Positions 53,288-61,260 of a stretch of DNA of 64,000 nucleotides are shown here, in pieces (the first letter of the stretch is position 1; each line of letters begins with the position of its first letter). The notes beneath the pieces were generated by a model. It did no database searches. It saw nothing but the letters and a program-made list of their open reading frames with translations, and was not told the origin of the DNA. Source of the DNA: Gammaproteobacteria bacterium (lineage in GTDB: Bacteria; Pseudomonadota; Gammaproteobacteria; Eutrophobiales; Eutrophobiaceae); contig JAJFKL010000021.1 of the NCBI GenBank assembly GCA_021773235.1, forward strand, positions 1-64,000. The letters are read 5' to 3'. Made by a program: the position numbers and the translations under genes.

Positions 53288-55810
53288 TTATGCCGTCTCT
53301 GCGTATTCAAGCTGTTCATCTTTAGAAGCCGGCCTTATTTGATCGCGCTCTTGAACGAAGACAACTTTATTGTCTTTTTTATCGCTATTAATAAAATGCC
53401 TAAAACGTTTCATCTTTTCGGGATCATCAACCGTCGACTTCCATTCGCAATGGAAGGTATTAACAATCAAGGCCATTTCTTTTTCTAGCTCGCCACAAAT
53501 CCCCAGCCTGTCATTTATAATGACTTCTTGAAGATATTTGAGGCCGCCTTCGAGATTATCCATCCAGGTTGAGGTACGTTGTAATTTATCGCCGGTACGG
53601 ATATAGAACATATAGAAACGGTCGATATATCTAATCAGTGTTTCATCATCAAGATCGGAAGCAAACAAATCTGCATGGCGTGGTTTCATACCACCATTAC
53701 CACAGACATAAAGATTCCAGCCTTTTTCAGTTGCAATGATGCCAACGTCTTTACTCTGTGCCTCAGCACATTCGCGTGTACAACCTGATACCGCCATCTT
53801 AAATTTATGCGGTGCGCGCAAACCTTTGTAGCGGTTTTCTAAATCTATCGCCATCTTGACACTATCTTGCACACCAAAACGACACCAGGTACTACCGACA
53901 CAAGATTTAACAGTACGTAATGATTTCGCATATGCATGTCCAGACTCAAAACCGGCATTGACGAGTTCTTCCCAAATAGGTGGTAATTGATCGATACGTG
54001 CGCCAAATAAATCGATGCGTTGTCCACCGGTAATCTTGGTATATAAGTTATATTTCTTGGCGACCTCACCTATTACAATAAGTTTATCCGGTGTTATTTC
54101 ACCACCAGGCACACGTGGCACAATCGAATAGGTCCCATTCTTTTGCATATTGGCAAGAAAATGATCATTCGTATCCAGTAATGGAGCATGTTCATCCTTT
54201 AAAATGTATTCATTCCAACAAGAGGCGAGTATTGATGCCACTAATGGTTTGCAGACATCACACCCTAGTCCAGTACCATGACGTGAAACCAAGTCAGAAA
54301 AGTTTCTGATCTGCTCTGAACGAACAATCATGTAAAGATCCTGTCGCGTATAAGGAAAATGTTCACAAACATCCGTATTAACTTCGACGCCGCGCTTTTC
54401 TAATTCACTATTGAGTATCTGTCCGACCATGACAGAACAGCCTCCACATGTTGTTCCTGCCTTGGTACAACTTTTTAATTCTCCTAAAGTATGACTCCCA
54501 CTATCAACAGCAGCCACGAGATCTGCTTTGCTGACGTTATTGCAGGAACAAATTTGCGCTGTATCAGGTAAGGCATCTACACCTAATCCAACAGGCGCAC
54601 TACCGTCACGTTGAGGTAAAATTAAATCGTCCGGGTGTTCAGGTAAATCGATGCCATTAAGATAGTATTGCAATAGGCTGTCGTATTCGGCACAGTCACC
54701 GACTAACGCAGCACCCAATAATTTATTTCCATCTTCATTTACGACAAGGCTTTTATAAATATAATTACATGCATCGCTATACACATAACGTAACGAACCT
54801 TCAGTGTTACCTAATGAGTCGCCTATTGACCCGACATCCACACCAAGTAACTTAAGTTTGGTACTCATGTCAGCACCCTTAAATGATTGTGCTTCTCCAG
54901 TAAGTTGGCTGACTGCAATATCGGCCATGCGATAACCCGGTGCGACTAGACCCAGAGTGCGACCAGCCCACAAGGCGCATTCGCCAATAGCAAAAATATC
55001 TTTATTACTGGCACGACAGTGATAATCAATAACAATCCCGCCGCGTTCACCGACTGTTAGCCCTGCAGATTTAGCTAACTGATCATAAGGACGAATACCG
55101 GCAGAATAGACAATCATATCGGTTTCAAGCACATCACCTTCGGCAAAGGTCATTTTTAAACGGCATTCATCTCCTTTACTAATTTGTTTCGTGGACTTAC
55201 TGGTATGAACACGTACACCTAATGCTTCAATCTTTTTGCGTAGCATTCGACTGCCGTCTTCATCGAGTTGGGCATTCATTAAGCCCGGTGCAAATTCAAC
55301 CACATGTGTTTCAAGACCAAGGTTCATCAGCGCATTAGCACATTCAAGTCCTAATAAACCACCACCAACAACAACACCCACTTTACTTTCTTTTGCACTC
55401 GCCTTAATTTCACCCAAATCATCAATCGTGCGATAGGCCATACAGTTTGGTAAGTCATTACCGGGTATAGGAGGGATAAAAGCATAAGAACCAGTTGCGA
55501 ATACTAACTGGTCATATTCAAACGACATTCCCCCGTTAGTGGTAATAGATTTTTTTTCCGTATTTATATCCGTAACCGGATCGCCGAAAAAAGCATTCAC
55601 ACCATTTTCTATATAGTAATCTCTGCTCGTTAACGCTAAGTCTTCGGGCTTCTTACCAGAAAAAAATTCAGACAGATGAACACGGTCGTATGCAGGCCTC
55701 GGCTCAGCGCCAATAACCGTAATATCCAGTTCAAGATCAGACTGTAGTAATTTATCTACATAGTAATGTCCAACCATACCGTTTCCGATGACAACAATTT
55801 TCTTCTTCAT
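53288..55810 (-). CDS. nirB: Nitrite reductase (NADH) large subunit
   Basis: FAD, siroheme and [4Fe-4S] enzyme that reduces nitrite to ammonium with NADH, in the cytoplasm. From N to C: NAD(P)H/FAD Rossmann folds (VVIGNGMVGHYYVDKL and VGVVVGGGLLGLECANAL), a BFD-like [2Fe-2S] domain with CSCNNVSKAD and TCGGC, and a sulfite/nitrite reductase domain whose siroheme-iron-sulfur ligands are in GSTWCRFG and MAVSGCTRECAEAQ. It is about 840 residues. The start ATG at 55810 matches the family; an earlier ATG at 55852 has no support. Confidence 0.96.
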   Translation of the reverse strand: MKKKIVVIGNGMVGHYYVDKLLQSDLELDITVIGAEPRPAYDRVHLSEFFSGKKPEDLALTSRDYYIENGVNAFFGDPVTDINTEKKSITTNGGMSFEYDQLVFATGSYAFIPPIPGNDLPNCMAYRTIDDLGEIKASAKESKVGVVVGGGLLGLECANALMNLGLETHVVEFAPGLMNAQLDEDGSRMLRKKIEALGVRVHTSKSTKQISKGDECRLKMTFAEGDVLETDMIVYSAGIRPYDQLAKSAGLTVGERGGIVIDYHCRASNKDIFAIGECALWAGRTLGLVAPGYRMADIAVSQLTGEAQSFKGADMSTKLKLLGVDVGSIGDSLGNTEGSLRYVYSDACNYIYKSLVVNEDGNKLLGAALVGDCAEYDSLLQYYLNGIDLPEHPDDLILPQRDGSAPVGLGVDALPDTAQICSCNNVSKADLVAAVDSGSHTLGELKSCTKAGTTCGGCSVMVGQILNSELEKRGVEVNTDVCEHFPYTRQDLYMIVRSEQIRNFSDLVSRHGTGLGCDVCKPLVASILASCWNEYILKDEHAPLLDTNDHFLANMQKNGTYSIVPRVPGGEITPDKLIVIGEVAKKYNLYTKITGGQRIDLFGARIDQLPPIWEELVNAGFESGHAYAKSLRTVKSCVGSTWCRFGVQDSVKMAIDLENRYKGLRAPHKFKMAVSGCTRECAEAQSKDVGIIATEKGWNLYVCGNGGMKPRHADLFASDLDDETLIRYIDRFYMFYIRTGDKLQRTSTWMDNLEGGLKYLQEVIINDRLGICGELEKEMALIVNTFHCEWKSTVDDPEKMKRFRHFINSDKKDNKVVFVQERDQIRPASKDEQLEYAETA

Positions 55811-55971
55811 AAGTATTTTAAATTTATTATTACTAATGTGGCATTGCAGCATCTATGCCAAAATTTAAAATGCTGTTAACACTAGTAAGAAAGGCTATAA
55901 CGATATTTTATATAGGAAAATTATTTTTTAGTGCACAAAGGAAGAGCATATTTATTTATTACGCACCAAAA

Positions 55972-56094
55972 TGTACTTATTGATAAAGCATTTATTAATG
56001 ATGAATAAATTTAATTGATACTTATTAAAATAATTATTTTTTTCTATGCACTCTTTTAATTCATTACTAATAAAAAACGATTCCAAACGGTGCA
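55972..56094. promoter_or_regulatory. NtrC-like half-sites in the nirB/FNT divergent region
   Basis: The 450-base gap 55811-56261 is AT-rich and lacks genes. GCACC-AAAA-TG (55973-55983), TGCAC (56047-56051) and GGTGCA (56089-56094) resemble halves of the NtrC consensus GCACC-N5-GGTGC. They sit about 115-230 bases upstream of the sigma-54 candidate. A weak FNR-like dyad (TTGAT-ACTT-ATTAA) is at 56015-56028. Confidence 0.35.
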
Positions 56095-56181
56095 TACAGC
56101 TTTAAATAAAATATTATTTACACGAACTTAATCTACTAAATAAACTTATAAATCCAATAGATACGAAACTATTTTTTCCAT

Positions 56182-56197
56182 TGGCACAATTTTTGTG
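56182..56197 (+). promoter_or_regulatory. Candidate sigma-54 promoter of the FNT channel gene
   Basis: TGGCACAATTTTTGTG fits the sigma-54 pattern GG-N10-GC, with GT instead of GC at the -12 pair. Start predicted near 56208, 54 bases before the ATG. It is consistent with nitrogen control of a nitrite/cyanate cluster. Confidence 0.45.
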
Positions 56198-56261
56198 ATG
56201 CAGCGGTTAACACTTTTTATTTTTTAATGTTTAACCACTTATAATTTTATTGGAGAAATTT

Positions 56262-57074
56262 ATGTCTTACTTAGCACCTTCGGAGTTTGTTACAAAAATG
56301 GTGGACGCCGGAGAATCAAAAATTTTTATGTCTGCAAGAGACACCGTGATAAGAGCTTATATGGCTGGAGCCATACTTGCACTGGCTGCAGTGTTCGCAA
56401 TTTCTATTATTACGGCAACGGGTAGTCTGCTAATTGGTGCTATTTTGTTCCCGGTTGGTTTTTGTATGTTGTACCTCCTGGGTTTTGATTTATTAACAGG
56501 CGTCTTTGTACTATGCCCGCTTGCATTAATTGATAAACGCCCTGGCGTGACTATCGGTGGTGTATTAAGAAACTGGGGCCTAGTCTTTCTCGGTAACTTT
56601 GCAGGCGCATTAACAGTCGCGTTTTTAATGGCTTTTATTTTTACCTATGGTTTTAATACCGATGGTGGCGCTATTGCACAGAAGGTTGCAAGTATAGGTG
56701 AAGCACGTACCTTAGGTTATGCCGAGTATGGTGCTGCGGGCTGGTTTACAATTTTTATTCGTGGCATGTTGTGCAACTGGATGGTATCAACGGGTGTTGT
56801 AGGAGCAATGATCTCTACACACGTCAGCGGTAAGGTTATCGCCATGTGGATGCCTATCTTCTTGTTCTTCTATATGACCTTCGAGCATTCAGTCGTCAAT
56901 ATGTTTTTGTTTCCCTTCGCTTTAATTATGGGCGGCGACTTCTCTTTTGCTGATTATTTACTTTGGAATGAAATTCCAACGGTACTCGGCAACCTGGTTG
57001 GTGGGCTGGCTTTTACCGGCTTGACCTTGTACAGCACACACATCCGTACTGCACCAAAAAGAGCAATCGCTTAA
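56262..57074 (+). CDS. Formate/nitrite transporter family channel (NirC-like)
   Basis: A 270-residue channel of the FNT family in the inner membrane, expected to move nitrite or formate, here next to nirB. It shows six hydrophobic helices, with LLIGAILFPVGFCMLYLLGFDLLTG and GNFAGALTVAFLMAFIFTYG typical, and EHSVVNMFLFPFALIMGGDF containing the central His/Asn region. ATG at 56262 is chosen because GGAGA lies six bases before it. It is divergent from nirBD and followed by a partial terminator, then cyanase. Confidence 0.9.
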   Translation: MSYLAPSEFVTKMVDAGESKIFMSARDTVIRAYMAGAILALAAVFAISIITATGSLLIGAILFPVGFCMLYLLGFDLLTGVFVLCPLALIDKRPGVTIGGVLRNWGLVFLGNFAGALTVAFLMAFIFTYGFNTDGGAIAQKVASIGEARTLGYAEYGAAGWFTIFIRGMLCNWMVSTGVVGAMISTHVSGKVIAMWMPIFLFFYMTFEHSVVNMFLFPFALIMGGDFSFADYLLWNEIPTVLGNLVGGLAFTGLTLYSTHIRTAPKRAIA

Positions 57075-57088
57075 TCAACATTAATAAT

Positions 57089-57116
57089 GGAGAGGCCTCT
57101 ATTGAGGCTTCTCCGT
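57089..57116 (+). terminator. Terminator between the FNT gene and cyanase
   Basis: GGAGAGGCCTC-TATT-GAGGCTTCTCC is an 11-bp stem with one G-U pair, followed by GTTTTATTTTTTTATT. It lies just before the cyanase ribosome-binding site, so cyanase depends on readthrough or antitermination, or on a promoter not seen. Confidence 0.82.
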
Positions 57117-57143
57117 TTTATTTTTTTATTTTATGGAGTAGAT

Positions 57144-57584
57144 ATGAACAAACAAAGCATGACTGACATGATTGTCAGCACGAAAACAGCAAAAAATCTA
57201 ACATGGGAAACAATGGGTAAGGATCTGGAAATGTCACCCGTGTGGCTGGCATCAGCTTGTCTTGGAATGAACAGCGCACCAAAAGATAAAGCAGTAGCAA
57301 TAGCAAAATACCTCGGGCTTGATGTCGAGGTTGCCAGTGCACTAGAGGCTTATCCCACTAAAGAATGGGAACAAGCCGTGCCCACCGATCCATTAATTTA
57401 TCGAATCTATGAAGTCGTCGGTGTCTATGGTGAAACACTAAAAGAAGTCATTCAGGAAAAATTTGGCGATGGCATTATGAGCGCTATCGATTTCTCAATG
57501 GAGGTCGATAAGATTGAAGATCCAAAAGGTGATCGTGTTTTATTGACACTTAATGGTAAATTTTTACCTTACAAAAGTTGGTAA
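57144..57584 (+). CDS. cynS: Cyanate hydratase (cyanase)
   Basis: Converts cyanate and bicarbonate to carbamate, which yields ammonia and CO2, so cyanate becomes a nitrogen source. The 146-residue product has the N-terminal helical domain with TKTAKNLTWETMGKDLEMSP and the C-terminal active-site domain PLIYRIYEVVGVYGETLKEV and KFGDGIMSAIDFSMEV (Arg, Glu and Ser residues of the decamer active site). ATG at 57144 with GGAG before it is the family start; earlier frames would cross the terminator. No cynT or cynR is nearby. Confidence 0.96.
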   Translation: MNKQSMTDMIVSTKTAKNLTWETMGKDLEMSPVWLASACLGMNSAPKDKAVAIAKYLGLDVEVASALEAYPTKEWEQAVPTDPLIYRIYEVVGVYGETLKEVIQEKFGDGIMSAIDFSMEVDKIEDPKGDRVLLTLNGKFLPYKSW

Positions 57585-57646
57585 TACGTTTTTATTATTT
57601 AATAAATTATTACCGATAAAAATTCTGGCACTGTGGATAATTATTA

Positions 57647-59368
57647 ATGAAACAGCAATTAAAAATATCTACAGGCCAGTATTCTTATAAAGGAAGGAAA
57701 ACCACAAATCAGGATTTCCACGGTATCGTCATACCGCATGAACCACAGCTAAGTTCAAAAGGTATTGCCATCGCTCTGGCCGATGGAATTAGTAGTAGCA
57801 ACATTGGTCATATAGCGAGTGAATCTGCCGTAAGCGGTTTTTTAGAAGACTATTACTGCACGTCTGATGCATGGTCTGTGAAAAAATCTGCATTACGTGT
57901 TTTAGATGCAACCAACTCCTGGTTATATTCACAAACTCAACGAGGCCAAGGTCGATACGATAAAGACAAGGGATGTGTCTGCACTTTAAGTACATTGGTT
58001 ATCAAATCAACTACGGCGCATCTCTTTCATATCGGCGACACGCGAATATATCGATTAAACGGCAATAAACTTGAACAACTCACAACTGATCATCGCATTA
58101 TTATTTCTGAGGAGGAAAACTATCTAAGTCGTGCCTTAGGAATTAATTCACAGCTCGATATTGATTATAAGAATTTACAAATCGAATCAGGAGATGTCTT
58201 CTTGCTCGCAACAGATGGTGTTTATGAAAGTGTTGAAGAACAAGTCATCATAAATTCGATTAAAGAGTGCAAAACGCTTGATACAGCAGCACAACATATT
58301 ACTGAAGAAGCCTATAAGAATGGTAGCAAAGATAACCTGACTGTTCAGATTATACGCATTGAAGAATTACCTAATCAAAATATTGGCGACATCTACCTAA
58401 ACGCGTCTGAATTACCATTACCTCCTTTGTTAGATGCTCGTATGCATTTTGATGGTTATAACATTATTCGTGAAATCCATGGTAGTAGTCGTAGTCATGT
58501 CTATCTTGCGTCAGATGGAGAAACCAACGAACAAGTTGTTATTAAAACACCCTCTATCGACTTACGAGAGGATGAGGCCTATTTGGAACGTTTCCTCATG
58601 GAAGAATGGATAGCCCGCCGAATAAGCAGCGCGCATGTTTTAAAACCCTGTCAACAATCACGTAAACGAAACTTCGTCTACACCGTAACTGAATATATAG
58701 AAGGTCAAACACTGGCACAGTGGATGGTTGATAACCCCAATCCTGATTTAGAATTAGTCAGAGACATAATAGAACAAATAGCGAAAGGTCTACGCGCATT
58801 TCATCGTCTGGAAATGTTACATCAAGATATAAGACCGGAAAACATCATGATCGACACAACAGGCACGGTAAAGATCATCGACTTTGGATCAACACAGGTC
58901 GCCGGCATTGCCGAAATAGAAACACCAATACAGCAGTTCCATATTCAAGGAACGGCACAGTACACCGCACCAGAATATTTTCTTGGCGAGATGGGAACGA
59001 CACGATCTGATTTGTTCTCGCTTGGCATAATCACCTATCAAATGCTATCAGGAAAACTTCCGTATGGAACACAAGTAGCAAGAACCCGAACGAAGGCAGC
59101 ACAAAGAAAACTGAACTATGCCTCTGTGCTAGATGAAAAACGTGAAATTCCTGCCTGGATAGATGATGCAATAAGTAAATCTGTACATCCTGATCCCCAT
59201 AAACGTTATCAGGAAATAACTGAATTTCTATTTGATCTACGACAACCAAACAAAGCCTTTTTAAACAAGACTCGACCACCAATCATAGAACGCAACCCTG
59301 TGGGATTCTGGAAAGGAACATCACTAATACTTGCAGGTATCATTTTATTTTTATTGGCAAAAGATTGA
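57647..59368 (+). CDS. PP2C phosphatase fused to Ser/Thr kinase with C-terminal membrane helix
   Basis: A 573-residue bifunctional signalling protein. Residues 1-240 form a PP2C phosphatase: NQDFHGIVIP, ALADGISSSNIGHIASE with the metal-binding Asp, and GDTRIYRLNGNKLEQLTTDH. Residues about 265-540 form a kinase with VVIKTPS (Lys), LHQDIRPENIM (HQD where HRD is usual) and IIDFGSTQ. A single helix at the end (GTSLILAGIILFLLA) places it on the inner membrane. In pseudomonads a similar kinase/phosphatase is found beside nirBD and nasA, so a role in nitrogen assimilation is likely. No nasA or nitrate reductase is in the window. Confidence 0.9.
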   Translation: MKQQLKISTGQYSYKGRKTTNQDFHGIVIPHEPQLSSKGIAIALADGISSSNIGHIASESAVSGFLEDYYCTSDAWSVKKSALRVLDATNSWLYSQTQRGQGRYDKDKGCVCTLSTLVIKSTTAHLFHIGDTRIYRLNGNKLEQLTTDHRIIISEEENYLSRALGINSQLDIDYKNLQIESGDVFLLATDGVYESVEEQVIINSIKECKTLDTAAQHITEEAYKNGSKDNLTVQIIRIEELPNQNIGDIYLNASELPLPPLLDARMHFDGYNIIREIHGSSRSHVYLASDGETNEQVVIKTPSIDLREDEAYLERFLMEEWIARRISSAHVLKPCQQSRKRNFVYTVTEYIEGQTLAQWMVDNPNPDLELVRDIIEQIAKGLRAFHRLEMLHQDIRPENIMIDTTGTVKIIDFGSTQVAGIAEIETPIQQFHIQGTAQYTAPEYFLGEMGTTRSDLFSLGIITYQMLSGKLPYGTQVARTRTKAAQRKLNYASVLDEKREIPAWIDDAISKSVHPDPHKRYQEITEFLFDLRQPNKAFLNKTRPPIIERNPVGFWKGTSLILAGIILFLLAKD

Positions 59369-59445
59369 GTTAATTCTAATAAATTGATATTTTTAAAGTT
59401 TCAGCTAGTAAGCGAGAAGAACTCGCTAATAATACCAATCACCTT

Positions 59446-60390
59446 TTAATTTCGGTTTAACCAAACAATTAGCCCCTGTGCATTTAAATTAAAGTCCATA
59501 TCTAATAATTCGTGAGCCTGTGCTCGATCAATGCTAGGTGCAATCTTGTTTAATTGAGCACTTTCTTTTCTGAATATTGCGTCTTCTATTTTCTCTATAG
59601 GGTTTGATTCATTACGATTAACCTGAGCCACCTCGCAATAATAAAATATGCATTCACACAATTTCTCAGCGTAAAACTGTGGGTTCTCCAATAATCCAAA
59701 ATGCGTCAGGTAGATACTTTCAGGATTGTAGCTCATTAATAAATTTATCGAATTTATCAATTTTTCAGGTGAAAACTGAACTGGTGAAGTCGTTGGAATA
59801 ATATGTCGCAAATCTGGACCAATCATTTCCTGATATGAAACACCGAAAGTATCGCCAGTAAACCAGCCTTTACTCTGTTCATCCCAAATACAGATATGGT
59901 GCTCAGCATGTCCTGGAGTGTGACGAATAAGCAGTGTTCTACCTGCCAAGTCAAGTTTCATCTCATCTGCTGCTTCTACAATCCTGTTTTTTGAAACGGC
60001 AATGAGTTCACCATAGAGTGAGTCATATTTCTCTTGGCCATAGACATCAATTACGCCTTTCATTAAGCGAGATGGATCTGCCAGATGTCTTGCACCTCGT
60101 GGGTGAACTATCAATTCTGCATTGGGAAATATATCCATCATGCTGCCCGCCCCACCAGCATGATCAAGATGAACATGTGTTGGAATAACATAGCGTACTT
60201 GCGAAGGCGCTATATTTTTTTTATCAAGTAATGTTAATACTCTAGCGAGACTATGATTAGTGCCCGTTTCAATGATGGCTACCTCTTCACCATGCTCAAG
60301 CAGATAAATAGCTGCCATTTTTGGTCTGATATATCCTGAATCTATACAGGTTATTCCATAATCATAGTGACTAAATATTTCTTCTGACAT
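59446..60390 (-). CDS. MBL-fold metallo-hydrolase
   Basis: A 314-residue metallo-beta-lactamase-fold hydrolase. The zinc motif HxHxDH appears as IPTHVHLDHAGGAG near residue 72, and later ligands are in HTPGHAEHHICIW and FTGDTFG with LTHFG. The C-terminus has a helical extension to ALLD-like residues (AHELLDMDFNLNAQGL). The substrate cannot be inferred. It lies upstream of nothing on its strand and downstream of the SDR gene by 48 bases, perhaps in the same transcript as SDR and the RND pump. Confidence 0.88.
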   Translation of the reverse strand: MSEEIFSHYDYGITCIDSGYIRPKMAAIYLLEHGEEVAIIETGTNHSLARVLTLLDKKNIAPSQVRYVIPTHVHLDHAGGAGSMMDIFPNAELIVHPRGARHLADPSRLMKGVIDVYGQEKYDSLYGELIAVSKNRIVEAADEMKLDLAGRTLLIRHTPGHAEHHICIWDEQSKGWFTGDTFGVSYQEMIGPDLRHIIPTTSPVQFSPEKLINSINLLMSYNPESIYLTHFGLLENPQFYAEKLCECIFYYCEVAQVNRNESNPIEKIEDAIFRKESAQLNKIAPSIDRAQAHELLDMDFNLNAQGLIVWLNRN

Positions 60391-60438
60391 GCGTTTATAA
60401 TAACTAACTTGGATGGATTGTTAAGAATAATAGAAGAA

Positions 60439-61260
60439 CTAAACCTTAATTAGAATCTTATCTAAAAGAAACCCCGGAAGGATGCGTTTGAGGATTGCAA
60501 ATAAATAAGTAGGGAACGTCACATAGTAACGCGCCTTTGGATTATCACTTTCCAGCGCATGTACCACCTTCTTAAGTACTGCTTCAGGTCCTAATGAGAA
60601 TGGCACGGTATAGTTTTCGCCGATTAATTCATTTTCTATCTTAGCGTAGTCTTCTTTGAAGTGACTGTGTTCTTTGTTAACCACTGATTGAAAATTATTA
60701 AGCGCGTTATTTCTGAAACTACTAGTTATTGGTCCGGGTTCGATTAAGCTAACTTTTATACCGGTATCATTTAATTCATATCGCATTGCATCGCTAATTG
60801 CTTCCAATGCATATTTTGACGCACAGTATGGTCCTCGGTATTTCATTGTGATAAAACCAAGTACTGAACTTATTTGAATAATGCGACCGGTATGTTTCTT
60901 ACGCATTACGGGAATTAATAAATTGGTTAATTCCTGTGTACCAAAGATATTAGTTTCAAATTGATCTCGTAATGCCATTACGGGAATATCTTCCATGGCG
61001 CCGGTTAGACCATAAGCAGCGTTGTTTACCAATCCATAGAGTTGGTCATTCGTTTTGCTTAAAAGCGTTACAACAGCGGCTTGAATTGATTTAGTGTCGG
61101 CAAGGTCGAGCATAATCGCCTCGAAACCTGCCTTGCTTAATGCATCGATATCTTCTTTTTTTCTTGCGGTAACAAAAACATTAAAGCCACGTTCTTTTAG
61201 TCCGTCAGCGATACAACGTCCTATACCTGATGAACAACCTGTTACGAGTACATGTTTCAT
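60439..61260 (-). CDS. Short-chain dehydrogenase/reductase
   Basis: A 273-residue NAD(P)-dependent oxidoreductase. The cofactor motif TGCSSGIGRCIADGL is at residues 7-21, NNAAYGL near residue 84 and the catalytic Tyr and Lys in YCASKYALEAI near residue 150; Ser in ISSVLGF. The C-terminal KRILPGFLLDKILIKV may associate with the membrane. Its ATG overlaps the stop of the RND gene by four bases, so the two are co-translated. The substrate is unknown, possibly a lipid or alcohol. Confidence 0.9.
   Translation of the reverse strand: MKHVLVTGCSSGIGRCIADGLKERGFNVFVTARKKEDIDALSKAGFEAIMLDLADTKSIQAAVVTLLSKTNDQLYGLVNNAAYGLTGAMEDIPVMALRDQFETNIFGTQELTNLLIPVMRKKHTGRIIQISSVLGFITMKYRGPYCASKYALEAISDAMRYELNDTGIKVSLIEPGPITSSFRNNALNNFQSVVNKEHSHFKEDYAKIENELIGENYTVPFSLGPEAVLKKVVHALESDNPKARYYVTFPTYLFAILKRILPGFLLDKILIKV

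Noticed and set aside
55811..55852. Longer NirB with start at 55852
   Set aside because: Adds 14 residues not seen in the family, with no ribosome site and no Rossmann-like sequence; 55810 gives the normal N-terminus.
59411..59427. AGCGAG-AAGAA-CTCGCT as terminator of the kinase/phosphatase gene
   Set aside because: Six-pair stem without a T-tract on either strand; too weak to list as a feature.
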